NCBI GenBank assembly: GCA_017591395.1
Contig: WEDG01004610.1
Coordinates: 62,001 to 126,000, forward strand
Direction of reading: 5' to 3'
DNA: 64,000 bases
DNA from: Schistocephalus solidus
Lineage: Eukaryota; Platyhelminthes; Cestoda; Diphyllobothriidea; Diphyllobothriidae
Within the stretch, counting starts at the first letter, position 1, and each line of letters begins with the position of its first letter. The notes under the pieces were generated by a model. The model searched no databases. It was not told the DNA's origin and saw only the letters and a list, made by a program, of their open reading frames with translations. Made by a program: the position numbers and the translations under genes. Shown piece after piece: positions 12,051 through 21,789 of this stretch.

Positions 12051-12239
12051 TTTGAATGACTGACGGTTTAAGGAGACATCATGGATCCTGGGGGACTCGA
12101 GGTAGATAATAAATAGTTTAAAGTAGGTCACCTTAATTCCCGATGGTCTTTTCTTGGAGTCAAAGAGAAAGCTGCTCGTAAAAGATTAGGAATATAAAAG
12201 GTTAATAGAATCAGCGTTAAGTTAAATGTGTAGTCTTCG

Positions 12240-13499
12240 CTTGAATGCAGATTAAATAGTTAACGACCTAATATCAATTGACAAGTAATTCCAAAGAAAG
12301 CTATACCTAGAAGCAAAGAATAGAAAGCGTTTAGATGTGGAGAATGCAGTAGGAGGTATAATAAGTACAGAAGTTCTAAGGTTATAAGGAAGATGAACGG
12401 GGATACTGACAGAAATCTTGGGGAGATTAAAGCTTTTATTTAGTAGAAAAAGGAGGCAAAGCCTGCTTCCAGTCTCCGACCCAAATTTTTTTTAGCTGAG
12501 TCAGCTGGCATTTATTTGAGGAGGAAGTATTTGAAAGAGTCAGATACAGGAGTTTTTCTGTGAAACGCCTTTGAACATTTTCAATTTTTGAACGGCTAGA
12601 TTCGTTCATTAAACCGAAGAAATGACACTTAAATTACAGAATGGGAAGCAAACACATACGATAAAGTGTTAATTTAATTATATGAACGTATAAATTATAC
12701 GAAATAAAGCCGCAAACCTGAGCAGCTTTGGCCGTAATTCTATCGAAATGAGGCGAAATATATATTTTATCGGTGTAGATTAAACCCAAGTCCTTGATAG
12801 ATGAACATTCAGTCATAAGGCCCTTTAAAAATAACAGGTTGCGGCAGTCTTACTGGCCCAAAAGACATGTAGCGACACAGAAGGTGAGAATTCCATTAAT
12901 CGTGTGGAACTCCGCACCGAAAGAGCTTCTAAGTCTGAATGAATTTTTTAAGGCATCGTTCAGCCGTAGACTTCGAGAAGGAATACACGCATTTAACGTC
13001 ATCAGCATAAATATAATATTGTGAATGTTTAACTTTCGATGAAATATCATTTATGGAAAGTAAGAACAAAAAAGGACCTAGCACGGTACCTTGAAGGACA
13101 CCACTCACCATCGCGGTAGCATTTTAGTATGAGGACCCCACTAAAACTTTTTTGTTTTCAATCGCATAGGTATGATCTAATAAACTCAGTGAGGAGATTA
13201 CGAAATAATATCGCTTCTATTTTAGCTTTATGTCGTCTATGAGGCACTTTATCCAATGTCATATTAAGATCGAAATAGATAAATACTTCAGAGAGATTAT
13301 CATTATGAACAGAGGTTAGTAGATTTAGAGAAGACCTGTAGCAGGTTTCACAAGAGCGCTTCAGAAAAAAGCCCTGTTGGAGGAGTTGAGAATTTGATTA
13401 CTTATGCAAAAATTCATAATTTGTTTTGCAATTAATTTTTTAAAGCGTTTAGTAAGAGAGGGCATTTTATGGACACTGCAAAAGTTACGAATGTCAGAG
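12240..13499 (-). mobile_element. Decayed CR1-like LINE reverse transcriptase
   Basis: Minus-strand pieces in order: MPSLTKRFKKLIAKQIMNF and ILNSSNRAFF (RT entry), a frame-broken segment with EVFIYFDLNM (motif A), SGVLQGTVLGPFLFLL (motif B), YIYADDVKCVYSF (motif C with intact DD), KDLGLIYTDKIYISPHFDRI, then a decayed tail. Multiple shifts and stops make it a pseudogene. It fills the spacer of the inverted repeat. Confidence 0.75.
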
Positions 13500-14020
13500 C
13501 GGGATGAAGTCACTCGGACGTACAAATTTGGACGTACACAGTCAATAATGCTCCCATTTCGTCGGATACTTACCATCATCAGAATTGAATTCTGGATCCT
13601 AAGATGTTAAGGCCTCAAGCTCACTGACGCCTTTTCGTGAGAATTTGTTTAATGTGTCTTAGTGATCAAGAACGAACTATATCGACGTTTCATTATCTCA
13701 TTCTGAAGTGCTACTGCAGTATTGTCCTACTCCACCACCTCTCTTATTTTCCTTAGCAGTATTTTTCTCCTACTCTCTATTTGAAAATGGAGGCAGAGTT
13801 CAATAGGCCTCCATTTTTAAGGTAGGAGTTTTTTTCTCTGCTTATTTTCTAGTTCACAATCGGTTTCAAAACATCGCTAACTATTGCCCTAGCAGGATAA
13901 GTTCCACCTGAATTATTAAATATTAGTCTATTTTATCAACATACATTGTCATAATTTTACTTTGGTACTAATGTATGTTACGACAGTTCCTTCGCGGCGA
14001 TAACCAAATATAAATTACAA
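13500..14020. repeat. Right arm of 0.52-kb imperfect inverted repeat
   Basis: Inverted partner of 11528-12050. The inner end is at GATGAAGTC...GGACGTACA and the outer end at GATAACCAAATATAAATTAC. The LINE RT reading in the spacer starts at the inner edge. Confidence 0.82.
13757..13840. repeat. CAG/run/CTCC...GGAG palindromic motif, site 2
   Basis: The plus strand starts CAGTATTTTTCTCCTACT and ends GGTAGGAGTTTTTTTCTCTG. The interior hairpin TGGAGGC...GCCTCCA has loop AGAGTTCAATA in the same orientation as site 1, although the flanks are inverted. Confidence 0.6.
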
Positions 14021-14034
14021 ATGTTCAGGAACAA

Positions 14035-14457
14035 ATGGATCTCAACGTTATAATAACCTCCTCGCTTAAACCGTCTTCACAGGGCGGAAAGTCAGCGAAA
14101 CGCGCGACGCAGGTGCTATTTTCGCTGAGAAGAAAATGTTTCCAGCTTGAAAAAGATAAATTTGGAAGGAACTACGGAGTGTTTGTTTGGCCATACTTGG
14201 AATATACTGTTCAGACTTGGCATCCGTGGTTAAAGAATGATTATCACCAACTGGAAGGAGTACAGGCGATGGCTACAAAGACAGTCAATAATCTTGGTCA
14301 TCTGACTTACGAAACCATCTTGACTGAACTTGACTTGTTTCCTCTTACTTACAGGCCAGTACGCGTTGACCTCATTCAATCGCTTCTGGAGGCGTTACAG
14401 ACAAACCGGCTCCGATGCTCACTTACGGGAATAGAAACAGCAACGCAACGTTTGTAA
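14035..14457 (+). pseudogene. LINE RT C-terminal fragment
   Basis: A 140-residue ORF holding ITSSLKPSSQGGKSAKRA, YGVFVWPYLEYTVQTWHPW and TKTVNNLGHLTYE, then LDLFPLTYRPVRVDLI. This is the post-RT region of CR1-like LINEs (VRPhLEYcvQaWsPw; LtLFPLhyRRhRgDLI). The RT core is absent upstream, and the next element piece at 14593 is an earlier part of the protein, so two separate insertions are present. Confidence 0.75.
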
Positions 14458-14592
14458 ATGGGAGGCTACTAAGCTGTGGAGGAAGTTCAAACTAATCATA
14501 CCGCATAAATCGTTGGAACACCCAAATGCTATGTGGCTACATACGGAGTACAAAGAGAATTCAGGAAATGATTCCTGCCCTTAGGTCTGCAG

Positions 14593-15080
14593 ATGGAAAA
14601 CTGGAGACCGAAGACTAGGTTAAAGCATCCCTTCTTTCAAAATTCTTTCAGACCGTCTTCACCCGAGAGTCTAATAATTTTGATGCTATTCCGCCAGTTT
14701 TTCAACCAATGTGTTCCCCTCTTTTCCCTTCTTCCTCCAATTCCTCCTCATCCGCAACAGAGGACCAAGACGTAGACTTTTCATCGACCATAATTAGAAC
14801 TGAATTACTCCGTATAAAGCCTGCCAAGTTGCATTGGCTGGATAGAATTCCTGCATTAGCACTAAGAGAACTTGCTGATGAACTGTGTGTACCACTGTCC
14901 ATCATATTACAAAAGTCTTTCGAAGAAATCAAACTCCCGGAAGAATGGAAGTGTGCATTCATCGCCCCGATCCATAAAGGAGGTTCACTACTGGACTGTG
15001 AAAAATACCGCCCTGTCAGTTTAACTTGCATAGCGTGTAACATAATGGAGCGTATTATCAAGAGGCATTTAATGCGCTTT
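14593..15080 (+). pseudogene. LINE RT N-terminal fragment
   Basis: The reading includes KHPFFQNSF.../FQTVFTRE, FSSTIIRTELLRIKPAKLHW, IPALALRELADELCVPLSII, LPEEWKCAFIAPIHKGG, CEKYRPVSLTCIACNIMERI and IKRHLMRF. This is the thumb-proximal start of a CR1-like RT (ALRELAdelA.PLs.if; YRPVSLTsi.cKimEr). It stops abruptly at an (ATA)n tract, before any catalytic motif. Confidence 0.78.
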
Positions 15081-15104
15081 ATAATAATAATAATAATAAT
15101 AATA
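15081..15104. repeat. (ATA)8 microsatellite
   Basis: Uninterrupted ATA repeats at the point where the LINE RT reading is cut off. Confidence 0.95.
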
Positions 15105-15580
15105 GTTGTATTTAATGCCGATTTACAGGCATTGTCAGATGAAATATTCAGTGGGTAGAGGCTGGCAGTGAAAAAAACTCCTGAATATATATCATTATAA
15201 GTGTTTTTCCTATTTTCATGTTATTCAGGAGAAAAAACTGCCGCCTGTAAGGATGATAGCAATTCAGATCAGGTAAGGGCTAACACAATTGCAGTCTGTA
15301 TGCAGTCTCTCTGTCTTTGCTAGGAACCGGGATTCTGCCTCGGGCAAGAAAGCATCCGTGTACGGTCGCTTACTGTCTGCCGAAGAAGTCAACGGGTGCA
15401 GGCTGCCGAGACGGTGCCGTATCCCTCAAGGTAACACCTGGGATCGAGTTCAGATGCCGCGCACTCCGTCGAACAGAAAAACAGATTCTACCGTGTCGGC
15501 GCCCAGAATTCTTGGAAACTGTTCTGAATGCAAAAAACTAGTAATGGTAATCTTAAACAAAGAATAACTCCGTTGGACTT
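15105..15580. other. Unrecognised GC-richer segment
   Basis: Apart from the palindrome at 15166-15240, the stretch 15289-15567 is open in one plus frame (92 codons). The encoded peptide resembles nothing I know and is Arg/Ser-rich. It is probably repeat-derived. Confidence 0.3.
15166..15240. repeat. CAG/run/CTCC...GGAG palindromic motif, site 3
   Basis: The plus strand starts CAGTGAAAAAAACTCCTGAA and ends TATTCAGGAGAAAAAACTG. CTCCTGAATA pairs with TATTCAGGAG. The A-runs lie on the same strand in both arms, so they would form an internal loop rather than pair. Confidence 0.6.
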
Positions 15581-16181
15581 TTATATTATGGGAAGTTTAT
15601 TCCACATGGCCATGGCGTTTACCGAAAAGAACCGTCGATACTTAACTGTGCGAGCTAATGGAAGAAATAAAAAGACATTGCGATGACTGCTGCGCCGAGG
15701 ATGGTCAAGCTGCCTCACAGTGATAAGGGGATTAAATATACGATTATTCAAAAGCTTGAACAGCAAAAATAGTCCCTTCTGCACTCGGTGTAACCATAAG
15801 GGATCAATGTTAACAAGCCCACAGCGTTCTTGATACGACAGATTACGGTGCTCCAACGATAAAATTCTTTTCGTGAAGAAGTGTTGGACCGATTCTATTT
15901 TTCTTCCGTTCGCTAGCGCGCAGAAGGCTAAATAGAAACGAGCAGTATTCCAGGCCAGGTCTAACGTACATTTTATAAAGGCGAAGTCTAATATCAATAG
16001 TTTTAAAATTTCGGAGGATAAACCCGGCAGTTCTGCGTGCTTTGGAGACAATCAGGGCGCAATGCTCTGAAAGATTGAGACCGTTGGAATATGATATGCC
16101 CAGGTCCTTAACAACGCCGGGTACATTTATATCGTGGCCATCTATGCTTAGATGAGGCTGATGGTTGTCACCGACAACCAT
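15581..16181 (-). pseudogene. LINE RT C-terminal region (frameshifted)
   Basis: 16181-15843 reads HLSIDGHDINVPGVVKDLGI and LSEHCALIVSKARRTAGFIL, then YKMYVRPGLEYCSFLFS. After a frameshift, 16051-15581 reads KRILSLEHRNLSYQERCGLV, DPLWLHRVQKGLFLLFKLLN and MAMWNKLP. This is the standard thumb/tail of CR1-group LINEs. Confidence 0.8.
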
Positions 16182-17698
16182 AACGGAACATTTGTGCCAA
16201 GAAAGGGAAAGGCGCCATGTGCAGCACCACTGGGCAAAGGCCTCGAGATCATTTTTAATAGATCAAGCACGGTGTCGCGATCTGCCGGCTTGTATCGATA
16301 GGCAACTTTTAAATCGTTGGCATACATAAAGGGCCCACCATTTCGAAATAAACCTGGCACATCATTGACAAAAAGACAAAATAAAAGCGGGCCTAGCACA
16401 CTACCCTGAATAACTCCACTTCTCACACGTGCCGAGTTTGAGATAGCATTGGAGATCTTAACATGTTGTGTACGAGAGCTCCCGTAAGAAAATATCAAGC
16501 TCAGAAGTTTACCACATATACCGAAAGAGGAGAGTTTCAGGAGAAGAAGGGCATGGTCAACACGATCGAAGGCCTTGGTGAAATCGAAATAGACAATGTA
16601 AAGTGCAAAGTTATTATCCCTAGATTGTAGAACATGATCAAAGAAAGAGAGCTGACATGTGTCATAAGACCTAGTTTTGAGGAACCCATGCTGGGCTGCA
16701 CTCAATAGGTTATTCTCAGTTAAATGATACATCATCTTATCTTTGATCAAGGTCTCCAGGATTTTCGAAGCTGCGGACAGTGTGTTGATTGGCCTAAAAT
16801 CGTCAAATGACGTAGATTGGCCGCGTTTGGGGATAGGTAGAATATGCGATTCCTTCCATACACTGGGAAAGGTTTCACTTTCAAGAGCTAGATTAAATAT
16901 CTTACATAGAAGTGATGGGAAAATATCATTAGCATCCGCCTTTATAATACTGATCGGTACGCCAGCTGGTCCAGGACTATAAGATTGATGAAAACGTCGA
17001 ATGGCTACGGTTACGTCCCAGAGGGTAAAAGTTATGGTCTCGAGGACGGCACTGGTCCAAACCTGGATGGGCGGAGGGGGAGCGGTCGAATTTTCAATAA
17101 ATGTTCTGGACAAGAAAACGTTAAAACTATCAGCCGTCAATTTGTCATCAACTGCAGGATTGCCAATGGAATCCAGTAGTACAGGGTGCCATGTTTTACT
17201 ATGGGTTTTAATTGCTTGTGAAAAAATATTCGCTACATTTAACAAACGGTTTTTGACATATTTGACCTCTTCAGCTAGCCGTTTTTCTTCGGTTAGCCTC
17301 TTGGTCTGCTCAAAAATACGGTGAGTCAAGGGCAGAACGGAAATGTCGTTTTGCAAATGGAATCGACGAGAGAGTTTACGCAACCTACGGCGAAAAGATA
17401 AAGGAAGATAAACCTCATCCGCGACATTAATTAATGTCTTACTGGGAACAAAACGAGAAATAAGTGGATCTAAAACTTGGTAAAGCATACCGGTACAGGT
17501 GTTCACATCCTGACACATAAAGAAATTAGTCCAGTCGTGGGAGTTAAGATGTATCAATAATTCTGTCGAAAGCGCTAATCGAAAATCAAAGAAAAAGCTA
17601 TATTTCTTGGAAGGCGTTTCATCGGTTTCGAGTTGTAGTGTAGAAACAACGATATTATGGTCTGAGCTCCCAAGTGGGCCTAATGATGACACTGTCAA
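16148..17698 (-). pseudogene. LINE reverse transcriptase with YAND active site
   Basis: A 516-codon ORF. It opens with the end of the endonuclease (SSDHNIVVS), then a linker rich in Arg/Lys and an RT: FDDFRPINTLSAASKILETL, AAQHGFLKTRSYDTCQLSFF, YIVYFDFTKAFDRVDHALLL (motif A), VRSGVIQGSVLGPLLFCLFV (motif B) and FMYANDLKVAY (motif C). Motif C is normally YADD; the first Asp is Asn here, so the copy should be catalytically dead. Confidence 0.88.
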
Positions 17699-18470
17699 AA
17701 GGCAGGCAACCTCTGCAGAAGATTAGATCAAGTATGCTTGATCCTCGGGTAGGGAAGTCAACAACCTGGGTCCACATGCCAATATCTACGGCCTCGAGAA
17801 AGTCCTCGAACTTTCTGGGGCCGGAGGGGACCGGAAACCAGCGAATGTCAGGAAGGTTGAAATCATCTGCAATTAAGCAATACTTAAAATTTAAGTCAAC
17901 TGCGGCATGGAATGCTTGTGAGAGACGAAGATCGAAATCCTCACTGGTATTGGGCGGGCAATAGACACAACCAATGAGTAAAGTGTTCCTATTTTTTAAT
18001 ATAATTTGAAGCCAGCAGCTCTCGTCAACCGCAGTAAATTGTGGATGATCTAAGGTCCGAAATTGCAGCGCTTGTTTAATATAGATACAGCTTCCTCCAC
18101 CACGACTATTATGGCGATCATTTCGAGTACAATTATAACCTATAAGAGAGAGTTCGGGGTCGGCTACGGAAGGTGTTGCCCATGTTTCAGTTACTATAAC
18201 GATATCTGGACAGTGGACAAAGACTAGAGTCTGAAGCAGGGGCATTTTATTGAGCAAGGATCTAGCATTTAGAACGAACAGTTTAAGTGGGCAAGGTGGT
18301 TGTTTTTTAGGGAGAGCGGCTAATGCATCCAGTGGTTCACGGGCCACTGAACGTTGGGGGCGGGTGCTCCCGCCCTGTACTGGAAAAAAGGTGGGAGCAT
18401 ACGCGCCTGATGTGGGTGAATCGGAGTAAAATATGGAGGTGGAAATGACAGAAAGGGGAACTGAGCACAA
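17655..18470 (-). pseudogene. LINE APE-type endonuclease
   Basis: Motifs in order: KLFVLNARSLLNK (metal-site Asn), DIVIVTETWA (catalytic Glu), GGGSCIYIK, IGCVYCPPN, IADDFNLPDIRW (usual GDFN, here ADDFN), SSILDLIF, then SSDHNIV (catalytic Asp-His) in the shifted frame of the next ORF. It nicks target DNA to prime reverse transcription. The glycine of GDFN is lost and one frameshift separates it from the SDH motif. Confidence 0.85.
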
Positions 18471-18558
18471 CTGCTAGCTATTGGGGCATGACCGGGAAAT
18501 CCCTGGACAGGATACTGCAAATTATTACTATTAAGGTGACACAGAAGGTCAGGTGAGT

Positions 18559-19663
18559 CTAGTAGTCCAGCAGGACCCTTCGTATTGAGAGACAACTGGG
18601 GAATCGACCGTGGCGAAAATTGGCTACGGGTGGGGGATGCACTGCTGTGAGTGGCACAGAAGCACTATTTTTGGGCGATAATGCTTGTATGTTTCGTTTA
18701 TCGGACTCAGTATGAGACCTGGGTGATAGCTGGAAATTCGATGTTGTTGGGGTGGGGATGTTTTTGGGAGAAATAGGCGATCGTAACGGAGTAGTTTTCG
18801 TGAAGAGACTAAATTTTTGCGGTTTTCGAGTTGTTGAGACTTTAGCCGGACTTGTCTTGGAGCTAGAAATCTGCGTTGGTTTACCAGGAGTAACTGGTAA
18901 ACTTGGTATGGTAATAGGCGGAGTACTGCCGTCTTGAGAACGAAAAAAAGAAGTACTGTTTTCTTGAGATCCCAAAAGATTAATCAAGGTTGGTTTCCGT
19001 GCAGAGTCAGCTGGAGCTTCAGATGGCGAAGCCGCAGATGAGATTGGAGGCAATTTGTTCAACATGGCAACAGCGGTAGTCATTTCTCTGTTGCTTGTCG
19101 ACAATTTAAAATTTTTCAGTTTTCTCTGCATTGGGGTGAGGTCAGGGGAAACCGAGGAATGCCATTTTCGACAAAATTCTCTACTAATCTCCTTCCTAGA
19201 GAGTATGAAGTCAACTTCTATCAAGGAAAAGAGCGTGACTAGTATGGGGGCATTACGACTGAGCGCGTGGAGTCGTTAGCATACGCGACTCGGAATCCCA
19301 AACCACTGCTTTCCAGAAACAAATGCGCGCCGTCGAAAGCAGATATGTAACTGGGAATATTACGCAGTATAAAATTATGCTTGCGTTTTATCCGTTCTTC
19401 GGTTTCGGAGCTAATTATCACAATGAATTTAAAAGCCTGATGGATAACTGTGTCAGAGGCATTGGTTATAGTTCCTTTAAGCAAAAATCTACCAGTTCGT
19501 CAGACGACGATCGATTAACGCAGGACGAGGTGTAGGCTTGAGCAATCAGAGGATCAAGAGGTTCCAGATTTACCAAAGGGATTTTAGAGTTGACAATATC
19601 TACAGAGGGCTGCGAAGTCTCGCATACGCTAGATAGGTCCCCTTCCATTACTCTATTACTCAA
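18559..19663 (-). pseudogene. LINE ORF1 (broken)
   Basis: Three frames in succession. 19663-19466 is an acidic start. 19484-19239 carries FKFIVIISSETEERIKRKHN and FILRNIPSYISAF, which looks like an RRM-type nucleic-acid-binding fold as in Jockey/CR1 ORF1 proteins. 19224-18559 carries ISREFCRKWHSSVSPDLTPM and then a long Ser/Thr/Pro-rich tail. No CCHC knuckle is evident. The role would be RNA binding in the LINE ribonucleoprotein; this is inference from position and composition. Confidence 0.6.
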
Positions 19664-19690
19664 GGATGGAGGGAAAGCTGCAACCTTTCG

Positions 19691-20034
19691 TCTTTTTTTG
19701 AGTCACTTGCGGGACATCGTAAGCTAGTAGATGGAATTTTGGTTTACTTAAAAGAAAATAGTGGGTTGATAATTTACAAGAGTATACTTTATTAGGGTAA
19801 AATGGCAGCTGATTTCAAACAGTTAATAGAAAACGACAAACTGAGCACAATTTTAACCACACTTATGCAAAGTGTAACTAATTAGTCCAAGTGATTATAT
19901 GGCCGCCACAAATAATATGTAGCAGTAATAAGAGCTTTTTTTAAACTAACAATTAATAGACAGTTCACTGCTAGGGGCCATAAATACGGTAAAAATAATC
20001 CGTTCACTTATCTTTAAAAATCGGAAAACAACCA
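19691..20034. other. Nothing recognised
   Basis: AT-rich spacer between two LINEs, with no ORF of note. Confidence 0.4.
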
Positions 20035-21409
20035 AAACCTATGCGATATCCAACACGGTTTCTGTCCAGGACATTCGTGTCTCACGAGTGCCCTTCAGTC
20101 GCACGAGAAATGGACAAAGGCCAGAGATAAGGGTCATCCAGTAGATGTTCTATTTTTTGACCACAACAAGGCCTTTGATAGTGTACCACACGGGCTTCTT
20201 TTACAGAAGATTTGGAACTTCGGAATTCGAGGAAAACTTTTCAATTGGATCAAGAGTTTCTTGTCTTTCAGAGTACAGAGAGTTATTGTTGGAAACTCTA
20301 GCTCTAATTGGGCAAAAGTAGAAAGTGGTTTTCCACAGTGTTCTGTTTTGGGCCCCTACTCTTCCTAATCTATGTGAACCACTGCCTCAATTACCTAGAT
20401 TGGGAAGCTGTCATGTTTGCAGATGACATAAGGTGCAAAAGGGTTATAGTCGAATATAGACAAACTAAGTGCCTGGTCGGCTATGATGCTGCTTAAGTTT
20501 AATGTATCCAAGTGCGTAATCCTACACATAAGCGCCGGTCGAAAAGTGTATCTGAAACACCAGTACTTTATTTATGGCACTGCATTAAAAGAGGGGCATG
20601 TGGACAACTTCAAATTTGATGCCCTCAGATCACTGCAAGAAAGCAGTCCAGAAGGTAACATGTACACTACATTGGATCAGGCGTGTGTTTAATATATTCC
20701 TCCTGATCTCTTCGGAAAGTATATGGCATCTTCGTGAGACCGCACTTAGATTACAGAATACCAGACTGGATACCGTGGATGAAGAAAGATGGTGACCTCC
20801 TCGAACATATGCAACGGAGAGCAACGAAGATGGTCGACGGTTTTAAGACTTACCCGTACCAAGGCAGATTGAAAAAGCTTGATTTATTTCCTCTTTCCTA
20901 CACACATGGTGTAGCCTGCTCTGGATATTCCGGATTATCTGGAGCCATTATGTGTCCCTGAGATCGGAGGATTTATTCGAGTTTGCCTGCACAACTCATC
21001 TGCGTGGTCATCCTTACAAGGTCAATAGTGATCGCACGCGATTGAACCTCAGAAAGTTTTTTTTCAGCCGACGAGTGGTACGAGCTTGGAACTCGTTACC
21101 AAGCGAGACGGTTACCGCTGACAGTATTTCTGATTTTAAAAGAAGGCTTGATGGCATTATATTTGACAAAAGACGACTGTCACAACATGATTACTTAAAA
21201 TCAGCCTTTTAAAATCTTTCGGTTTCTACTTTTCTTCCACAATGTTTCACCTTTAGCTGTAAACACGCATTTGAAGTTATATTATGCTTTGACTCAAACA
21301 TTTTTAAATGAACACCATTTTTTATATTGACTGTACACATGCAATGATAGTTCGAAACAAAGTTCGAACAAAGGCAATGCCTGTAACCCTTCAAAATATA
21401 CAATATAAA
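20035..21409 (+). mobile_element. CR1-like LINE, second copy (5'-truncated)
   Basis: Same family as 9258-10503 in the opposite orientation. It starts within the RT (QHGF-like, then DVLFFDHNKAFDSVPHGLLL, motif A), continues through SFRVQRVIVGNSSSNWAKVE, a mutated motif B (SGFPQCSVLG) and AVMFADDI (motif C), then SLRSEDLFEFACTTHLRGHP and RVVRAWNSLPSE. The 3' UTR ends in CTTCAAAATATACAATATA. This copy extends about 0.24 kb further 5' than the other. Frameshifts near 20360 and 20480 inactivate it. Confidence 0.85.
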
Positions 21410-21760
21410 AAAACCTACCGGACTGTTAGAGGTAGTGAGTGCGCCCTACAGTTTGATGAATTCTTTGAACTGGCTGGGACGGACCATCTGCAGGGTTATC
21501 CCTTTAAAATGAAGAGGAAGGATGTGCATACGGACGTCCGACCGAAAGCTTTCTCGCAGAGGGTCATTGTAGCATGGAATGGACTCCCTGATGCAGTATT
21601 CTTCTCAGATACTGCCGAAGCATTGAAATGCAAGCTAGATAATTTATGCTGCCAAAATTCTGTACATATAATCAAAATTTTGTCAGTGGCGCTAGTTTTC
21701 ACTTCGCTAGCAGCGACCGATGACTTCAAATTAACATTTATGTTGCAATTTTTTAAGTAA
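21410..21760 (+). pseudogene. LINE C-terminal tail fragment
   Basis: The reading TVRGSECALQFDEFFELAGT, DHLQGYPFKMKRK, DVRPKAFSQRVIVAWNGLPD and AVFFSDTAEALKCKLDNL follows the pattern of CR1-like RT tails (R...F...VV.aWN.LP...v.a.s...FK..LD). It is a different subfamily from the LINE directly before it, which inserted next to or into it. Confidence 0.7.
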
Positions 21761-21789
21761 CGAGGGAGCTCAAGGTCTAAAGCCTTATT

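Larger units (their letters stand above)
15581..19690 (-). mobile_element. Nearly full-length two-ORF LINE (Jockey/CR1 group), dead
   Basis: About 4.1 kb on the minus strand with ORF1, endonuclease, reverse transcriptase and tail in canonical order. It is broken by frameshifts at about 19240, 18580, 17680 and 16180, and the RT active site is mutated. No clear target-site duplication was found by eye. It is the least truncated LINE of the window. Confidence 0.85.
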
